Below are positions 33,747 through 42,390 of a DNA stretch of 64,000 bases, piece by piece (within the stretch, counting starts at the first letter, position 1; each line of letters begins with the position of its first letter). A model generated the notes under the pieces. The model was not told the origin of the DNA and did not search any database. It saw nothing but the letters and a program-made list of their open reading frames with translations. This DNA is from Streptomyces sp. AC512_CC834 (GTDB lineage: Bacteria > Actinomycetota > Actinomycetes > Streptomycetales > Streptomycetaceae). The position numbers and the translations under genes were made by a program. The stretch is taken from NCBI RefSeq assembly GCF_019049325.1, contig NZ_JAGMUO010000097.1, forward strand, positions 703,882-767,881. The letters are read 5' to 3'.

Positions 33747-35236
33747 TCCGGCTGCGTCTGCGTGTTCAGCTCACGCAGATGGACCCGCTTGGCCGGATCC
33801 GTGCGCCGGTCGCTGAGCTTGAGGACGTCGAAGCCCTTGGCGATGTCGTTCGAGTAGATGTAGCCGTTGTAGTAGTACGCCGACCAGGCACCGCCGGTGG
33901 TCATCGTGTCGGTGGTCAGCGGACCCCGCTCGAAGTAGGCGATCTCCTTGGGCCGCGAGGAGTTCGTGAACTCCCAGACGGAGACGCCGCCCTGGTACCA
34001 GGCCTGGACCATGATGTCCCTGCCCTTGACCGGGATCAGCGAGCCGTTGTGGGCCACGCAGTTCTCGGTGTCCGCCTGGTGACGGGGGATCTTGAAGTAG
34101 CTGCGGAAGACCAGCTTGCGGTGGTCGCCCCGGCCGACGATGTCGTAGATGCCGTCGGCGCCGCGGTCCGGGCCGATCTCCGCGTTGCAGGTGGCGGCGC
34201 CGCCGCCGCCCAGCTCGTCGGTGAAGACGACCTTGTTCGCCCTCTGGTTGAAGGTCGCCGAGTGCCAGAACGCGAAGTTCACGTTGTCCTGGACGCGGTC
34301 GATGACCTTCGGACGCTCGGGGTTCTTGATGGAGAACAGGATGCCGTCGCCCATGCAGGCGCCCGCCGCGAGGTCCTTGGAGGGCAGGACGGTGATGTCG
34401 TGGCAGCCGGTGGTCTTGGAGACGCCCGGGTTGGTGGGCCCGCCCGGGTTGCCGCCGCCGTCGGGGCCCTCACCGGGGAAGAGCACGGGGAAGCCCACGA
34501 CGGCCGCACGCTCGGGGGCCCTGCGCGGCACCTTGATGACGGAGATGCCGTCGTGCGGCGGCCGGCAGTCGGGATAGGCGGCGTTCGGCGAGTACGAGGA
34601 GACGTAGATGTAGACGTTCCTGCGCTCGGGCACCAGCGTGTGGGTGTGCGAGCCGCAGGCGGTCTCGACGGCGGCGACGTACTTCGGGTTCCGCTTGTCG
34701 CTGATGTCGAAGACCTTCATGCCCTCCCAGGAGGACTTCTCGGTCACGGGCTGCGTGGTGCTGTTGCAACTGCTGTCGCTGCGCGAGGAGTCGGTCGACA
34801 GGAACAGCAGGTCGCCGGAGACGGAGATGTCGTTCTGCGAACCGGGACACAGCACCTGGGCCACGGTCTTCGGCTTCTTCGGGTTCCTGATGTCGAAGAT
34901 GCGGAAGCCGTCGTAGTTGCCGGCGAAGGCGTACCGGCCCTGGAAGGCCAGGTCCGAGTTGAAGCCGGACAGGGCGTCCTTGGGGATGTTGGCCAGGTGC
35001 TCGATGTTGTCGGAGTGGACTATCTCGTCCTGGCCGGGTATCTCGCCGTTCTCGATGGCGTCGCGCACATCGGCGCGCGCACTCTTGGACACCTCCTTCG
35101 ACGTGGCCGGACTGTCCCCGGGGTCGGGGGTCGCGACGGCCGGGCCGGCGGTCAGCAGGGCGGACAGGAGCCCGGCGGCCGCAGCCACGACTCCCAGCCG
35201 TCTGCGCCGCGTTCGCGGGTCGTTCAACAGGGTCAC
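33734..35236 (-). CDS. Secreted LVIVD-repeat beta-propeller protein
   Basis: 500 residues from a GTG preceded by GGGAGGAAAAC. A twin-arginine-like start (DPRTRRRRLGVVAAAAG) with a hydrophobic core ends at AVA-TPD, so it is exported, possibly by the Tat route. The body holds repeats of the LVIVD type, for example GYDGFRIFDIRNPKKPK-like and GMKVFDISDKRNPKYVA, forming a propeller. There are several cysteines. It pairs with the divergent DUF305 lipoprotein, an arrangement I know from other Streptomyces. Function is unknown; a cell-surface or metal role is a guess. Confidence 0.88.
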   Translation of the reverse strand: MTLLNDPRTRRRRLGVVAAAAGLLSALLTAGPAVATPDPGDSPATSKEVSKSARADVRDAIENGEIPGQDEIVHSDNIEHLANIPKDALSGFNSDLAFQGRYAFAGNYDGFRIFDIRNPKKPKTVAQVLCPGSQNDISVSGDLLFLSTDSSRSDSSCNSTTQPVTEKSSWEGMKVFDISDKRNPKYVAAVETACGSHTHTLVPERRNVYIYVSSYSPNAAYPDCRPPHDGISVIKVPRRAPERAAVVGFPVLFPGEGPDGGGNPGGPTNPGVSKTTGCHDITVLPSKDLAAGACMGDGILFSIKNPERPKVIDRVQDNVNFAFWHSATFNQRANKVVFTDELGGGGAATCNAEIGPDRGADGIYDIVGRGDHRKLVFRSYFKIPRHQADTENCVAHNGSLIPVKGRDIMVQAWYQGGVSVWEFTNSSRPKEIAYFERGPLTTDTMTTGGAWSAYYYNGYIYSNDIAKGFDVLKLSDRRTDPAKRVHLRELNTQTQPDYFD

Positions 35237-35373
35237 TGTTTTCCTCCCAACGTCCGTTCCCGTCGGAACGGTCACGCCCCCGCAGTATCGTCTTCGCCAT
35301 GCACATACCAACAGGGGGCAACAAACACGCGATGAAGTTTTTTGATCAGCACCCCCAGCCACAGGAGGTCGTT

Positions 35374-36030
35374 GTGTCCCCTCGCCTCGCGATGTCCGGC
35401 GCGTCGCTCGTCACGGCCTCACTGACCGCACTGGCCGTGCTCGCGCTGGGCGCCTGCGACTCGGGTTCGGACACCGGGTCGGCGGCCGCCGCCGGGCCCT
35501 CGGTGATCGCGCCGGGCAAGCCGGGCGAGGGCAACCGGACACTCTCCGCCGAGGAGGCCGAGAACCAGCGCGCCGACGACGACTCCCCCAACTCGGCGGA
35601 CGTCTCCTATGCGCGCATGATGATCCAGCACCACGCCCAGGCGCTGAAGATGACCGAACTGGTGCCGGAGCAGGCCGAGTCCGGCCGGGTCAAGAAGCTG
35701 GCTGAACGGATCTCGGCGGCGCAGGGGCCGGAGATCGAGGCGATGAAGGGCTGGCTGAAGACCAACGGTGAGAAGGTGACGGGCGGCGGACACGATCACG
35801 CGACGATGCCCGGGATGGCCACCGAGGCACAACTGAAGAACCTGCGCGCGGCCCGGGGCAAGGCCTTCGACCAGCTCTTCCTCACGCTGATGATCACTCA
35901 CCACGAGGGCGCGATCACCATGGCCACGGATGTGAAGTCCCAGGGCAACAACGTGCAGGTCGAGGAGATGGCCGACGACGTGGTCGCCCAGCAGACGAGC
36001 GAGATCTCACGGATGCGCGACATGCTGTGA
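35374..36030 (+). CDS. DUF305 lipoprotein
   Basis: 218 residues from GTG with AGGAGG upstream. A signal peptide ends in the lipobox LGAC (cysteine at about residue 27), so the protein is a lipid-anchored extracytoplasmic protein. The DUF305 domain has two mirrored His-rich motifs: MIQHHAQALKM and MITHHEGAITMA, each with HH, plus a Met/His stretch GHDHATMPGM. These suggest metal (copper-type) binding, which is known for related proteins and inferred here. It is divergent from the LVIVD propeller gene. Confidence 0.9.
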   Translation: MSPRLAMSGASLVTASLTALAVLALGACDSGSDTGSAAAAGPSVIAPGKPGEGNRTLSAEEAENQRADDDSPNSADVSYARMMIQHHAQALKMTELVPEQAESGRVKKLAERISAAQGPEIEAMKGWLKTNGEKVTGGGHDHATMPGMATEAQLKNLRAARGKAFDQLFLTLMITHHEGAITMATDVKSQGNNVQVEEMADDVVAQQTSEISRMRDML

Positions 36031-36057
36031 CGACGTGACGGGTCCCTCCGGCGTGAC

Positions 36058-36579
36058 TCAGCGGCGCGCGCGACGGGGCGCCAGGAATCCCTCGTCGCGC
36101 GCCTGGCCGATCAGCCTGAGCGACCTGCGCCGACCGCGCCCGGTCGCGCGCATCACCGCGAGGACCGCATCGCCGCCCTCCTCCCGGGCCGCCCGGTACT
36201 CCTGGGCGACGAGCCTGCGCTCCTCCCTCCCTCGCGGCCACGCCGGACGGGCCCGCCGCGACGCGGCCGCTGCCGCACGTGCGGGGGCCGGTACGCAGGC
36301 CTCGAAGAGCGGGGTCTCCAGCCATTCGGCGAGCACGGCCAGATCGTCGAGGGACAGCGGCGGTTCGGCCCGTACGTCCTCGACCCGCACGTCCTGGCCG
36401 GACAGCACGGCGAGCGCGTCCACCCGGGCGCCGTCGGCGAAGGCCAGCCGGACATCGAACCACGAGGCCGTGGCACCGCCCTCGCTCACCACCCAGGTGT
36501 GCCGCACGGACATCTCACCGTCGTCCGGACAGCGGTCGGAAAGCTGAAGAGAACGATCAACGAAGGATGCTTCGAGCAC
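36058..36579 (-). CDS. DUF6214 family protein
   Basis: 173 residues from GTG. A compact N-terminal domain (TASWFDVRLAFADGARVDAL, then VEDVRAEPPLSLDDLAVLAEW) is followed by an Arg/Ala-rich basic helix region. The pattern matches the Streptomyces DUF6214 family; function unknown. There is no signal peptide. A later ATG (MSVRHTWV) is an alternative start that would remove 22 residues. The gene is 28 bases past the end of the DUF305 gene and converges with it. Confidence 0.65.
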   Translation of the reverse strand: MLEASFVDRSLQLSDRCPDDGEMSVRHTWVVSEGGATASWFDVRLAFADGARVDALAVLSGQDVRVEDVRAEPPLSLDDLAVLAEWLETPLFEACVPAPARAAAAASRRARPAWPRGREERRLVAQEYRAAREEGGDAVLAVMRATGRGRRRSLRLIGQARDEGFLAPRRARR

Positions 36580-36631
36580 ATACGCAACGTAACCGAATGA
36601 TCACATTCCATACGAACGGAACACGCTTCGT

Positions 36632-37414
36632 TCACCCGGCGCGACACCCTGTCAGCGGAGCCCGACCGGACTGCTCCCGCTGGTACCGCGTGTAGGCGTC
36701 GCGCAGGGCCGTCCCCGGCCAGTCGGGCGGGAGCAGCTCGGCGGGCAGCACCGGGTCGGCCAGCAGGTGGCGTACGACGGCCGCGAAGGCGGTGAGGCGG
36801 TCGGCCGGACGCCGGGCCCGGTCGACATGGGCGAGCAGGGCCCGCGCCCCGTCGGACCAGTCGTCCAGCGGCCACAGGCGCGCGGCCAGTTCGCGGGCCG
36901 GGGCCTCGGGGCGCGAGGTGAGCCGCTCGGCCACCCGGTCCAGCTCGGCGGGCAGCGGACGGCCCAGGTTGGCGGGGCGCAGCCAGACGCCCTCGCGGAG
37001 TTCGGCGAGGCGCAGGGCGGTCAGGTGGGTGCGCAGCTCGGCGCGCGCGGCGGGGCCGCGCCCGGTCGCGGTGATCACGAGCATCTCCCAGTCGCCGTCC
37101 CACGCGCGCGTGTGCGGACGCAGGGCCTCGTCCTGGCGCCGCTGGCGCTCCAGAAGGCGCTCGCTGAGCCGGTAGCCGGTGTCCGTGCGCCTGAGGTCCC
37201 CGGCGGCGGCCATCCTGCTGAGCGCCGCGCGCACGGTGGAGGCGCCGACGTCGAACCCCTCGACGAGCCGCACCAGATCCCGCGCCGGCAGTTCGGGGGG
37301 ATGCGTACCGAGCAGCAGGCTCAGGACCACCGACCGCGCGGACAGCGGACGCAGCGTCAGCCCGTCGGGTGCCCGGGAGCCGGTCATCCGCGCGGGCTCG
37401 TGTCGTGCGTCCAC
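36632..37414 (-). CDS. PaaX family transcriptional regulator
   Basis: 260 residues with three PaaX parts: an N-terminal winged helix (ARSVVLSLLLGTHPPELPAR and VGASTVRAALSRMAAAGDL), a central domain (WDGDWEMLVITA) and a C-terminal domain (LLAHVDRARR to the end). PaaX proteins repress aromatic and acyl-CoA catabolism genes and respond to CoA thioesters. It is divergent from an AidB-type acyl-CoA dehydrogenase gene, with a perfect 17-base palindrome between them. GTG at 37414 or ATG at 37387 can serve as start. Confidence 0.9.
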   Translation of the reverse strand: MDARHEPARMTGSRAPDGLTLRPLSARSVVLSLLLGTHPPELPARDLVRLVEGFDVGASTVRAALSRMAAAGDLRRTDTGYRLSERLLERQRRQDEALRPHTRAWDGDWEMLVITATGRGPAARAELRTHLTALRLAELREGVWLRPANLGRPLPAELDRVAERLTSRPEAPARELAARLWPLDDWSDGARALLAHVDRARRPADRLTAFAAVVRHLLADPVLPAELLPPDWPGTALRDAYTRYQREQSGRAPLTGCRAG

Positions 37415-37418
37415 ATGA

Positions 37419-37435
37419 GCACGTACTGTACGTGC
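37419..37435. promoter_or_regulatory. PaaX-type operator palindrome
   Basis: GCACGTAC-T-GTACGTGC, perfect 8-base arms, five bases upstream of the PaaX GTG and 55 bases from the acyl-CoA dehydrogenase ATG. Another short direct repeat TATTGC-AC-TATTGC lies at 37443-37456. Confidence 0.75.
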
Positions 37436-37489
37436 GCCGACCGTATTGCACTATTGCTGCGACCGCAGGGGTAGTACAACACTCGGTGC

Positions 37490-39277
37490 ATGACGACACT
37501 CGCGCAGGAGCCGTACGAGCCGTTCGAGGAGTCCGAGGAGTCCGAGGGGTTCGAGGGGGCTGCGGGGGCTGCGGGGGCTGCGGGGGCTGCGGGGGCTGCG
37601 GGGGCTGCGGGGCACCCGGAGGGGTACGCCACGCACGACGTCACCAACCAGCCCCCTCCCCTGGCCCCCTACGACGCCTCCGACGACCCGGTCCTGCTGG
37701 AGGGCGTGCGGCGGGAGGGCGCCGTGTGGGCCGAGGACGGCCTGCGGCGGCTGGGCCGGCGGGCGGGCAGCGCCGAGGCGCAGGAGTGGGGCGACCTCGC
37801 GAACCGCCACGAGCCCGTGCTGCGCACGCACGACCGGTACGGCAACCGGGTCGACGAGGTCGAGTACCACCCGAGCTGGCACCACCTGATGCGGGTGGCC
37901 GTCGGTAAGGGGCTGGCCGGCGCGCCCTGGGCCGACGACCGGCCGGGCGCCCATGTCGCGCGGACGGCGGGAGGACTCGTCTGGGGGCACACCGAGGCGG
38001 GCCACGGGTGCCCGACCTCGATGACGTACGCGGCCGTTCCGGCGTTGCGCGCCCAGCCCGAGCTGGCGAAGGTCTACGAGCCGCTGCTGACCGCCCGGGA
38101 GTACGAACCGGGACTGCGGACACCCACGGAGAAGCGCGGTCTGCTGGCCGGCATGGGGATGACCGAGAAGCAGGGCGGCTCGGACGTCCGTACGAACACC
38201 ACGGCGGCCACCCCGACCGCCGAGCCGGGCGTCTACACGCTGCGCGGGCACAAGTGGTTCACGTCGGCGCCGATGTGCGACGTGTTCCTGGTGCTGGCGC
38301 AGGCGTCCCCAGCCGGAGGCAAGGGAGGAAAGGGAGGACTGTCCTGCTTCCTGGTGCCCAGGGTGCTGCCCGACGGCACCCGCAACACCTTCCGCATCCA
38401 GCGCCTCAAGGACAAGCTCGGCAACCGGTCCAACGCGTCTTCCGAGCCGGAGTTCGACGGGACGGTGGCCTGGCTGGTGGGGCCCGAGGGGCAGGGCGTC
38501 AAGACGATCATCGAGATGGTCAACTGCACCCGGCTGGACTGCGTGATGTCGTCGGCGACGCTGATGCGCAAGACGCTCGTCGAGGCCGGTCATCACGTAC
38601 GGCACCGCAGCGCGTTCGGCGCCCGGCTGGTCGACCAGCCGTTGATGCGCAACGTCCTGGCCGACCTCGCGCTGGAGTCCGAGGCCGCGACGACGCTCAC
38701 CCTGCGGCTCGCCGGGGCGGCCGACCGTGCCGTGCGCGGGGACGCCGGGGAGGCGGCGTTCCGGCGGATCGCCACCGCCGTCGGCAAGTACTGGGTGACC
38801 AAGAGGGGACCGGCGTTCACCGCGGAGGCCCTGGAGTGCCTGGGCGGCAACGGCTACGTGGAGGAGTCGGGGATGCCCCGCCACTACCGCGAGGCGCCGC
38901 TGCTGTCGATCTGGGAGGGCTCGGGGAACGTCAACGCCCTCGACGTGCTGCGGGCGCTCGGCCGCTCCCCCGCCGCCGCGCAGGCCCTGTTCGACGAACT
39001 CGCCCTCGCGCGCGGTGCGGACGCCCGGCTGGACACTGCGGTGGCCCGGCTGGAGGCGGGGCTCACCGGCGCGTCCGAGACCGGTGCCCGCCGGCTGGTC
39101 GAGCTGATGGCGCTCACCCTCCAGGCCTCCCTCCTGGTCCGGCACGCCCCGCCCGCCGTCGCCGACGCGTTCTGCGCGACCCGGCTCGGGGGCGACTGGG
39201 GACACTCCTTCGGCACGCTGCCGGACACGGCCGACCTCGACGGCATCTTGGCGCGGGCACTGCCGGGCGAGGGCTGA
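37490..39277 (+). CDS. AidB-like acyl-CoA dehydrogenase
   Basis: 595 residues, longer than a typical 380-residue dehydrogenase, as expected for the AidB branch. Key parts: GMGMTEKQGGSDVRTNTT (FAD contact), RIQRLKDKLGNRSNASSEP (AidB-type), and ECLGGNGYVEESGMPRHYRE with SIWEGSGNVNALDVLR. It oxidises isovaleryl-type or related acyl-CoA with FAD, or has the poorly understood DNA-damage role of AidB. Near the N-terminus, six tandem copies of the 9-base unit GGGGGCTGC encode an Ala-Ala-Gly tract (about residues 24-41). It is divergent from PaaX and probably repressed by it. Confidence 0.93.
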   Translation: MTTLAQEPYEPFEESEESEGFEGAAGAAGAAGAAGAAGAAGHPEGYATHDVTNQPPPLAPYDASDDPVLLEGVRREGAVWAEDGLRRLGRRAGSAEAQEWGDLANRHEPVLRTHDRYGNRVDEVEYHPSWHHLMRVAVGKGLAGAPWADDRPGAHVARTAGGLVWGHTEAGHGCPTSMTYAAVPALRAQPELAKVYEPLLTAREYEPGLRTPTEKRGLLAGMGMTEKQGGSDVRTNTTAATPTAEPGVYTLRGHKWFTSAPMCDVFLVLAQASPAGGKGGKGGLSCFLVPRVLPDGTRNTFRIQRLKDKLGNRSNASSEPEFDGTVAWLVGPEGQGVKTIIEMVNCTRLDCVMSSATLMRKTLVEAGHHVRHRSAFGARLVDQPLMRNVLADLALESEAATTLTLRLAGAADRAVRGDAGEAAFRRIATAVGKYWVTKRGPAFTAEALECLGGNGYVEESGMPRHYREAPLLSIWEGSGNVNALDVLRALGRSPAAAQALFDELALARGADARLDTAVARLEAGLTGASETGARRLVELMALTLQASLLVRHAPPAVADAFCATRLGGDWGHSFGTLPDTADLDGILARALPGEG

Positions 39278-39426
39278 GCGGCCGGCGCGAAGACACCTCG
39301 CCGGACTCGACACCACCGGTCTGACCTGCGGCGACCCTCCTCCAGAGGTGACTGTCAGTGGCTGGGTGCAGACTGTCCCGTGTCCGAGACGAAGGCGTCG
39401 ACGAGGACGCCGCGGAGGTGATCGGC

Positions 39427-40512
39427 ATGACCGAGGTACTGCTCGCCGTGGGCACCCGAAAGGGCCTGTTCATCGGGCGTCGGCGGGGTGGCACCTGGGA
39501 GTTCGACGAGAGTCCGTACTTCAACGCACAGGCGGTCTACTCGGTCGCCCTCGACACCCGCGGCGCCACCCCGCGGCTGCTGGCCGGCGGCGACAGCGCG
39601 CACTGGGGCCCGTCGGTGTTCCACTCCGACGACCTGGGCCGGACCTGGACCGAGCCGAGCGCGCCGGCCGTCAAGTTCCCCAAGGAGACCGGCGCTTCGC
39701 TGGAGCGGGTGTGGCAGTTGCACCCGGCCGCCGCCGAGCCGGACGTGGTGTACGCGGGCACGGAACCGGCCGCGTTGTACCGTTCGGAGGACCGCGGTGA
39801 GAGCTTCGAGCTGGTCCGCCCGCTGTGGGAGCATCCCACGCGGTCGAAGTGGGTGCCGGGCGGTGGCGGTGAGGGGCTGCACACGGTGCTCACCGACCGG
39901 CGGGACGCGAAGTCGGTGACGGTCGCCGTCTCGACCGCCGGCGTGTTCCGCACCGCCGACGGCGGCGCGAGCTGGGCACCGTCGAACTCCGGTGTCTCCG
40001 CCGTCTTCCTGCCGGACCCGAACCCGGAGTTCGGCCAGTGCGTGCACAAGGTCGCGCGCGACGCGGCCACCCCGGACCGCCTGTATCTGCAGAACCACTG
40101 GGGGGTGTACCGCAGCGACGACGCCGGCGCGCACTGGACGGACATCGGCGAGGGCCTGCCCTCCACCTTCGGTTTCGCGGTGGCGGCCCATCCGCACCGC
40201 GGCGACACGGCATACGTCTTCCCGATCAACGCCGACGCCGACCGGGTACCGGCGGACCGCCGATGTCGGGTCTTCCGTACGGCGGACGCGGGCAAGAGCT
40301 GGGAGCCGCTCTCGGCGGGCCTGCCCCAGGAGGACCACTACGGCACGGTGCTGCGCGACGCGCTGTCCACGGACGACGCCGAACAGGCGGGCGTGTACTT
40401 CGGCAACCGCAACGGCGAGGTGTTCGCGTCGGCCGACGACGGCGACAACTGGCGGCAGTTGGCCTCCCATCTGCCGGACGTGCTCTGTGTGCGGGCCGCG
40501 GTCGTCGCATGA
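39427..40512 (+). CDS. Asp-box beta-propeller protein (sialidase/VPS10-like)
   Basis: 361 residues, start set by GGAGGTGATC before the ATG. Repeated Asp-box motifs S/T-x-D-x-G-x-x-W mark the propeller blades: SDDLGRTW, SEDRGESF, TADGGASW, SDDAGAHW, TADAGKSW and ADDGDNW. There is no signal peptide and no visible sialidase catalytic set (Arg triad, Tyr/Glu pair), so it is a non-enzymatic or unknown-activity propeller of the family often called WD40/YVTN/BNR-like. Cytoplasmic. The partner is unknown. Confidence 0.85.
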   Translation: MTEVLLAVGTRKGLFIGRRRGGTWEFDESPYFNAQAVYSVALDTRGATPRLLAGGDSAHWGPSVFHSDDLGRTWTEPSAPAVKFPKETGASLERVWQLHPAAAEPDVVYAGTEPAALYRSEDRGESFELVRPLWEHPTRSKWVPGGGGEGLHTVLTDRRDAKSVTVAVSTAGVFRTADGGASWAPSNSGVSAVFLPDPNPEFGQCVHKVARDAATPDRLYLQNHWGVYRSDDAGAHWTDIGEGLPSTFGFAVAAHPHRGDTAYVFPINADADRVPADRRCRVFRTADAGKSWEPLSAGLPQEDHYGTVLRDALSTDDAEQAGVYFGNRNGEVFASADDGDNWRQLASHLPDVLCVRAAVVA

Positions 40513-40594
40513 ACCGGACTGTGAACCGGACAGGGGGGACCGGCCTTGGCCACCGGTTGATCGGGGTCACCCGTACGGCAGTAGGGTGACGCCC

Positions 40595-41272
40595 GTGGCA
40601 CCACGACCCTTGAATGAAATCGTCGAAGCGGGCTGGGCGAAGGCCCTCGAACCTGTCGCCGGGCGGATCACCTCGATGGGTGAGTTCCTGCGCGCGGAGA
40701 TCGCCGCCGGACGCACCTATCTCCCGGCCGGGGCGAACGTCCTGAGGGCCTTCCAGCAGCCCTTCGACGACGTCCGGGTCCTGATCGTCGGACAGGACCC
40801 GTACCCCACCCCGGGTCACGCGGTGGGGCTGTCGTTCTCCGTCGCGCCCGAGGTACGTCCGCTGCCCGGCAGCCTCGTCAACATCTTCCGGGAGCTGAAC
40901 ACCGACCTGAATCTCCCGCAGCCCTCCAACGGCGACCTGACCCCGTGGACCCGGCAGGGCGTACTGCTGCTCAACAGGGCGCTCACCACGGCTCCGCGCA
41001 AGCCCGCCGCGCACCGCGGCAAGGGGTGGGAGGAGGTCACCGAGCAGGCGATACGCGCGCTCGCGGCGCGCGGCAAGCCGATGGTGTCCATCCTCTGGGG
41101 CCGCGACGCCCGCAATCTGCGGCCGCTGCTCGGCGAGCTGCCCGCTCTGGAGGCCGCGCATCCGTCCCCGATGTCGGCCGACCGGGGCTTCTTCGGCTCC
41201 CGTCCGTTCAGCCGGGCCAATGACCTGCTGGTGCGGCTGGGAGGTCAGCCGGTCGACTGGCGCCTGCCGTGA
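40595..41272 (+). CDS. ung: Uracil-DNA glycosylase, family 1
   Basis: 225 residues. The catalytic water-activating motif GQDPYPTPGHAVG (about 63), the uracil-pocket PSNGDLTPW-WTRQGVLLLN segment and the DNA minor-groove motif AHPSPMSADRG (about 188) are complete. It removes uracil from DNA during base excision repair. GTG at 40595 is preferred; a GTG nine bases earlier is also open. The stop overlaps the next gene as GTGA, so a sugar-kinase-like gene is co-translated with a DNA repair gene, which looks accidental in function. Confidence 0.97.
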   Translation: MAPRPLNEIVEAGWAKALEPVAGRITSMGEFLRAEIAAGRTYLPAGANVLRAFQQPFDDVRVLIVGQDPYPTPGHAVGLSFSVAPEVRPLPGSLVNIFRELNTDLNLPQPSNGDLTPWTRQGVLLLNRALTTAPRKPAAHRGKGWEEVTEQAIRALAARGKPMVSILWGRDARNLRPLLGELPALEAAHPSPMSADRGFFGSRPFSRANDLLVRLGGQPVDWRLP

Positions 41273-42252
41273 GCACCGGCTTCCTGGCCGTGGACTCCGG
41301 CGGCTCGGGGCTGCGCGTCGTCGTCGGTACGGCCGGCGACGACGGACCCGGCCCGCTCGGCCGGCGCGCCTCGTCGGAGCCCGTCCGCACCGGGACGCGC
41401 GGCATCGAACCCGGTCATCTCCTGGCGCAACTGCTTCCCATGACAAGCGCGTTGCTCGCCGAGACCGGCGTGACCCGGCTCGGCACGGTCGTCGTCGGGG
41501 CCGCCGGTCTCGCCACCCTGGGCGACGCTTTGCGCGCCGAACTGCCGGGCGCGCTGGCCCGGGAGCTGGGCGTGCGCACGGTCGCGCTGGCCGCCGACGC
41601 CGTGACCGCGTACGTCGGCGCCCTCGGTCCGCGGACCGGAGCGGTGGTGGCCGCCGGCACCGGCCTGATCGCGGTCGGCACCGATCTGACCCGCTGGCGC
41701 CGTGCGGACGGCTGGGGGCATCTGCTGGGCGACTGCGGCAGCGGCGCCTGGATCGGACGCGCCGGCCTGGAGGCGGCGCTGCGCGCCCACGACGGCCGGG
41801 AGGACGGCTCCGCGCCGCTGCTGGCCCGGGCCGAGGAGCGCTTCGGCGCGGCGGCGGCACTGCCCGGGCAGGTGTATCCGCGTACCGACCGTCCCGCCGT
41901 CCTCGCCTCCTTCGCGCCCGAGGTGGCCGCCTGCGCGGCGGCCGACGACCCCGTCGCCGCCGGGATCCTCCGGGCCGCCGCCCGGCACATGGCCGACTCG
42001 GCCGCCGCCGTGTGCCCGGCCGGCGGTGAGCCCCGCGTCGCGGTCACCGGCGGGCTGCTGCGGATGGGCGATCCGCTCGTCGTACCGCTGGGAGAGGAGT
42101 TGGCGAAGCGGCTTCCGCAGGCCCGGTGGACGGCCGCGGAGGGTGATCCGCTGGACGGCTCGGTCCGGATCGCGACCGCCCTGGCGAACGGCTCGCTCAC
42201 TCTTCCGAGTGACGACAGAATGCTGTGGGTGACGACCGTGCCGGGCGGCTGA
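41269..42252 (+). CDS. BadF/N-acetylglucosamine-kinase-type ATPase
   Basis: 327 residues of the ASKHA fold. PHOSPHATE-1 is LAVDSGGSGLRVVVG, PHOSPHATE-2 is AAGTGLIAVG with GWGHLLGDCGSGAWIG, and the adenosine side is VAVTGGLLRMG. This group phosphorylates N-acetylglucosamine or related amino sugars. The GTG start overlaps the ung stop, so the two are coupled. It is cytoplasmic; the sugar is not determined by sequence. Confidence 0.88.
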   Translation: MSTGFLAVDSGGSGLRVVVGTAGDDGPGPLGRRASSEPVRTGTRGIEPGHLLAQLLPMTSALLAETGVTRLGTVVVGAAGLATLGDALRAELPGALARELGVRTVALAADAVTAYVGALGPRTGAVVAAGTGLIAVGTDLTRWRRADGWGHLLGDCGSGAWIGRAGLEAALRAHDGREDGSAPLLARAEERFGAAAALPGQVYPRTDRPAVLASFAPEVAACAAADDPVAAGILRAAARHMADSAAAVCPAGGEPRVAVTGGLLRMGDPLVVPLGEELAKRLPQARWTAAEGDPLDGSVRIATALANGSLTLPSDDRMLWVTTVPGG

Positions 42253-42390
42253 GAATCGGTCCGCCGACGAGGTGAATCATGCCGATGTCCGCCGATCCGT
42301 ACATCACTCATCAGACAAAACCGGACGGATACCGCTCACCTGCACCCTCCCCGAACAGGGAAACCCCGGAAACCAGTAACATGCGGCGCC

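Noticed and set aside
40226..41860. Minus-strand frame opposite ung and the sugar kinase
   Set aside because: Arginine/proline-rich shadow of real genes.
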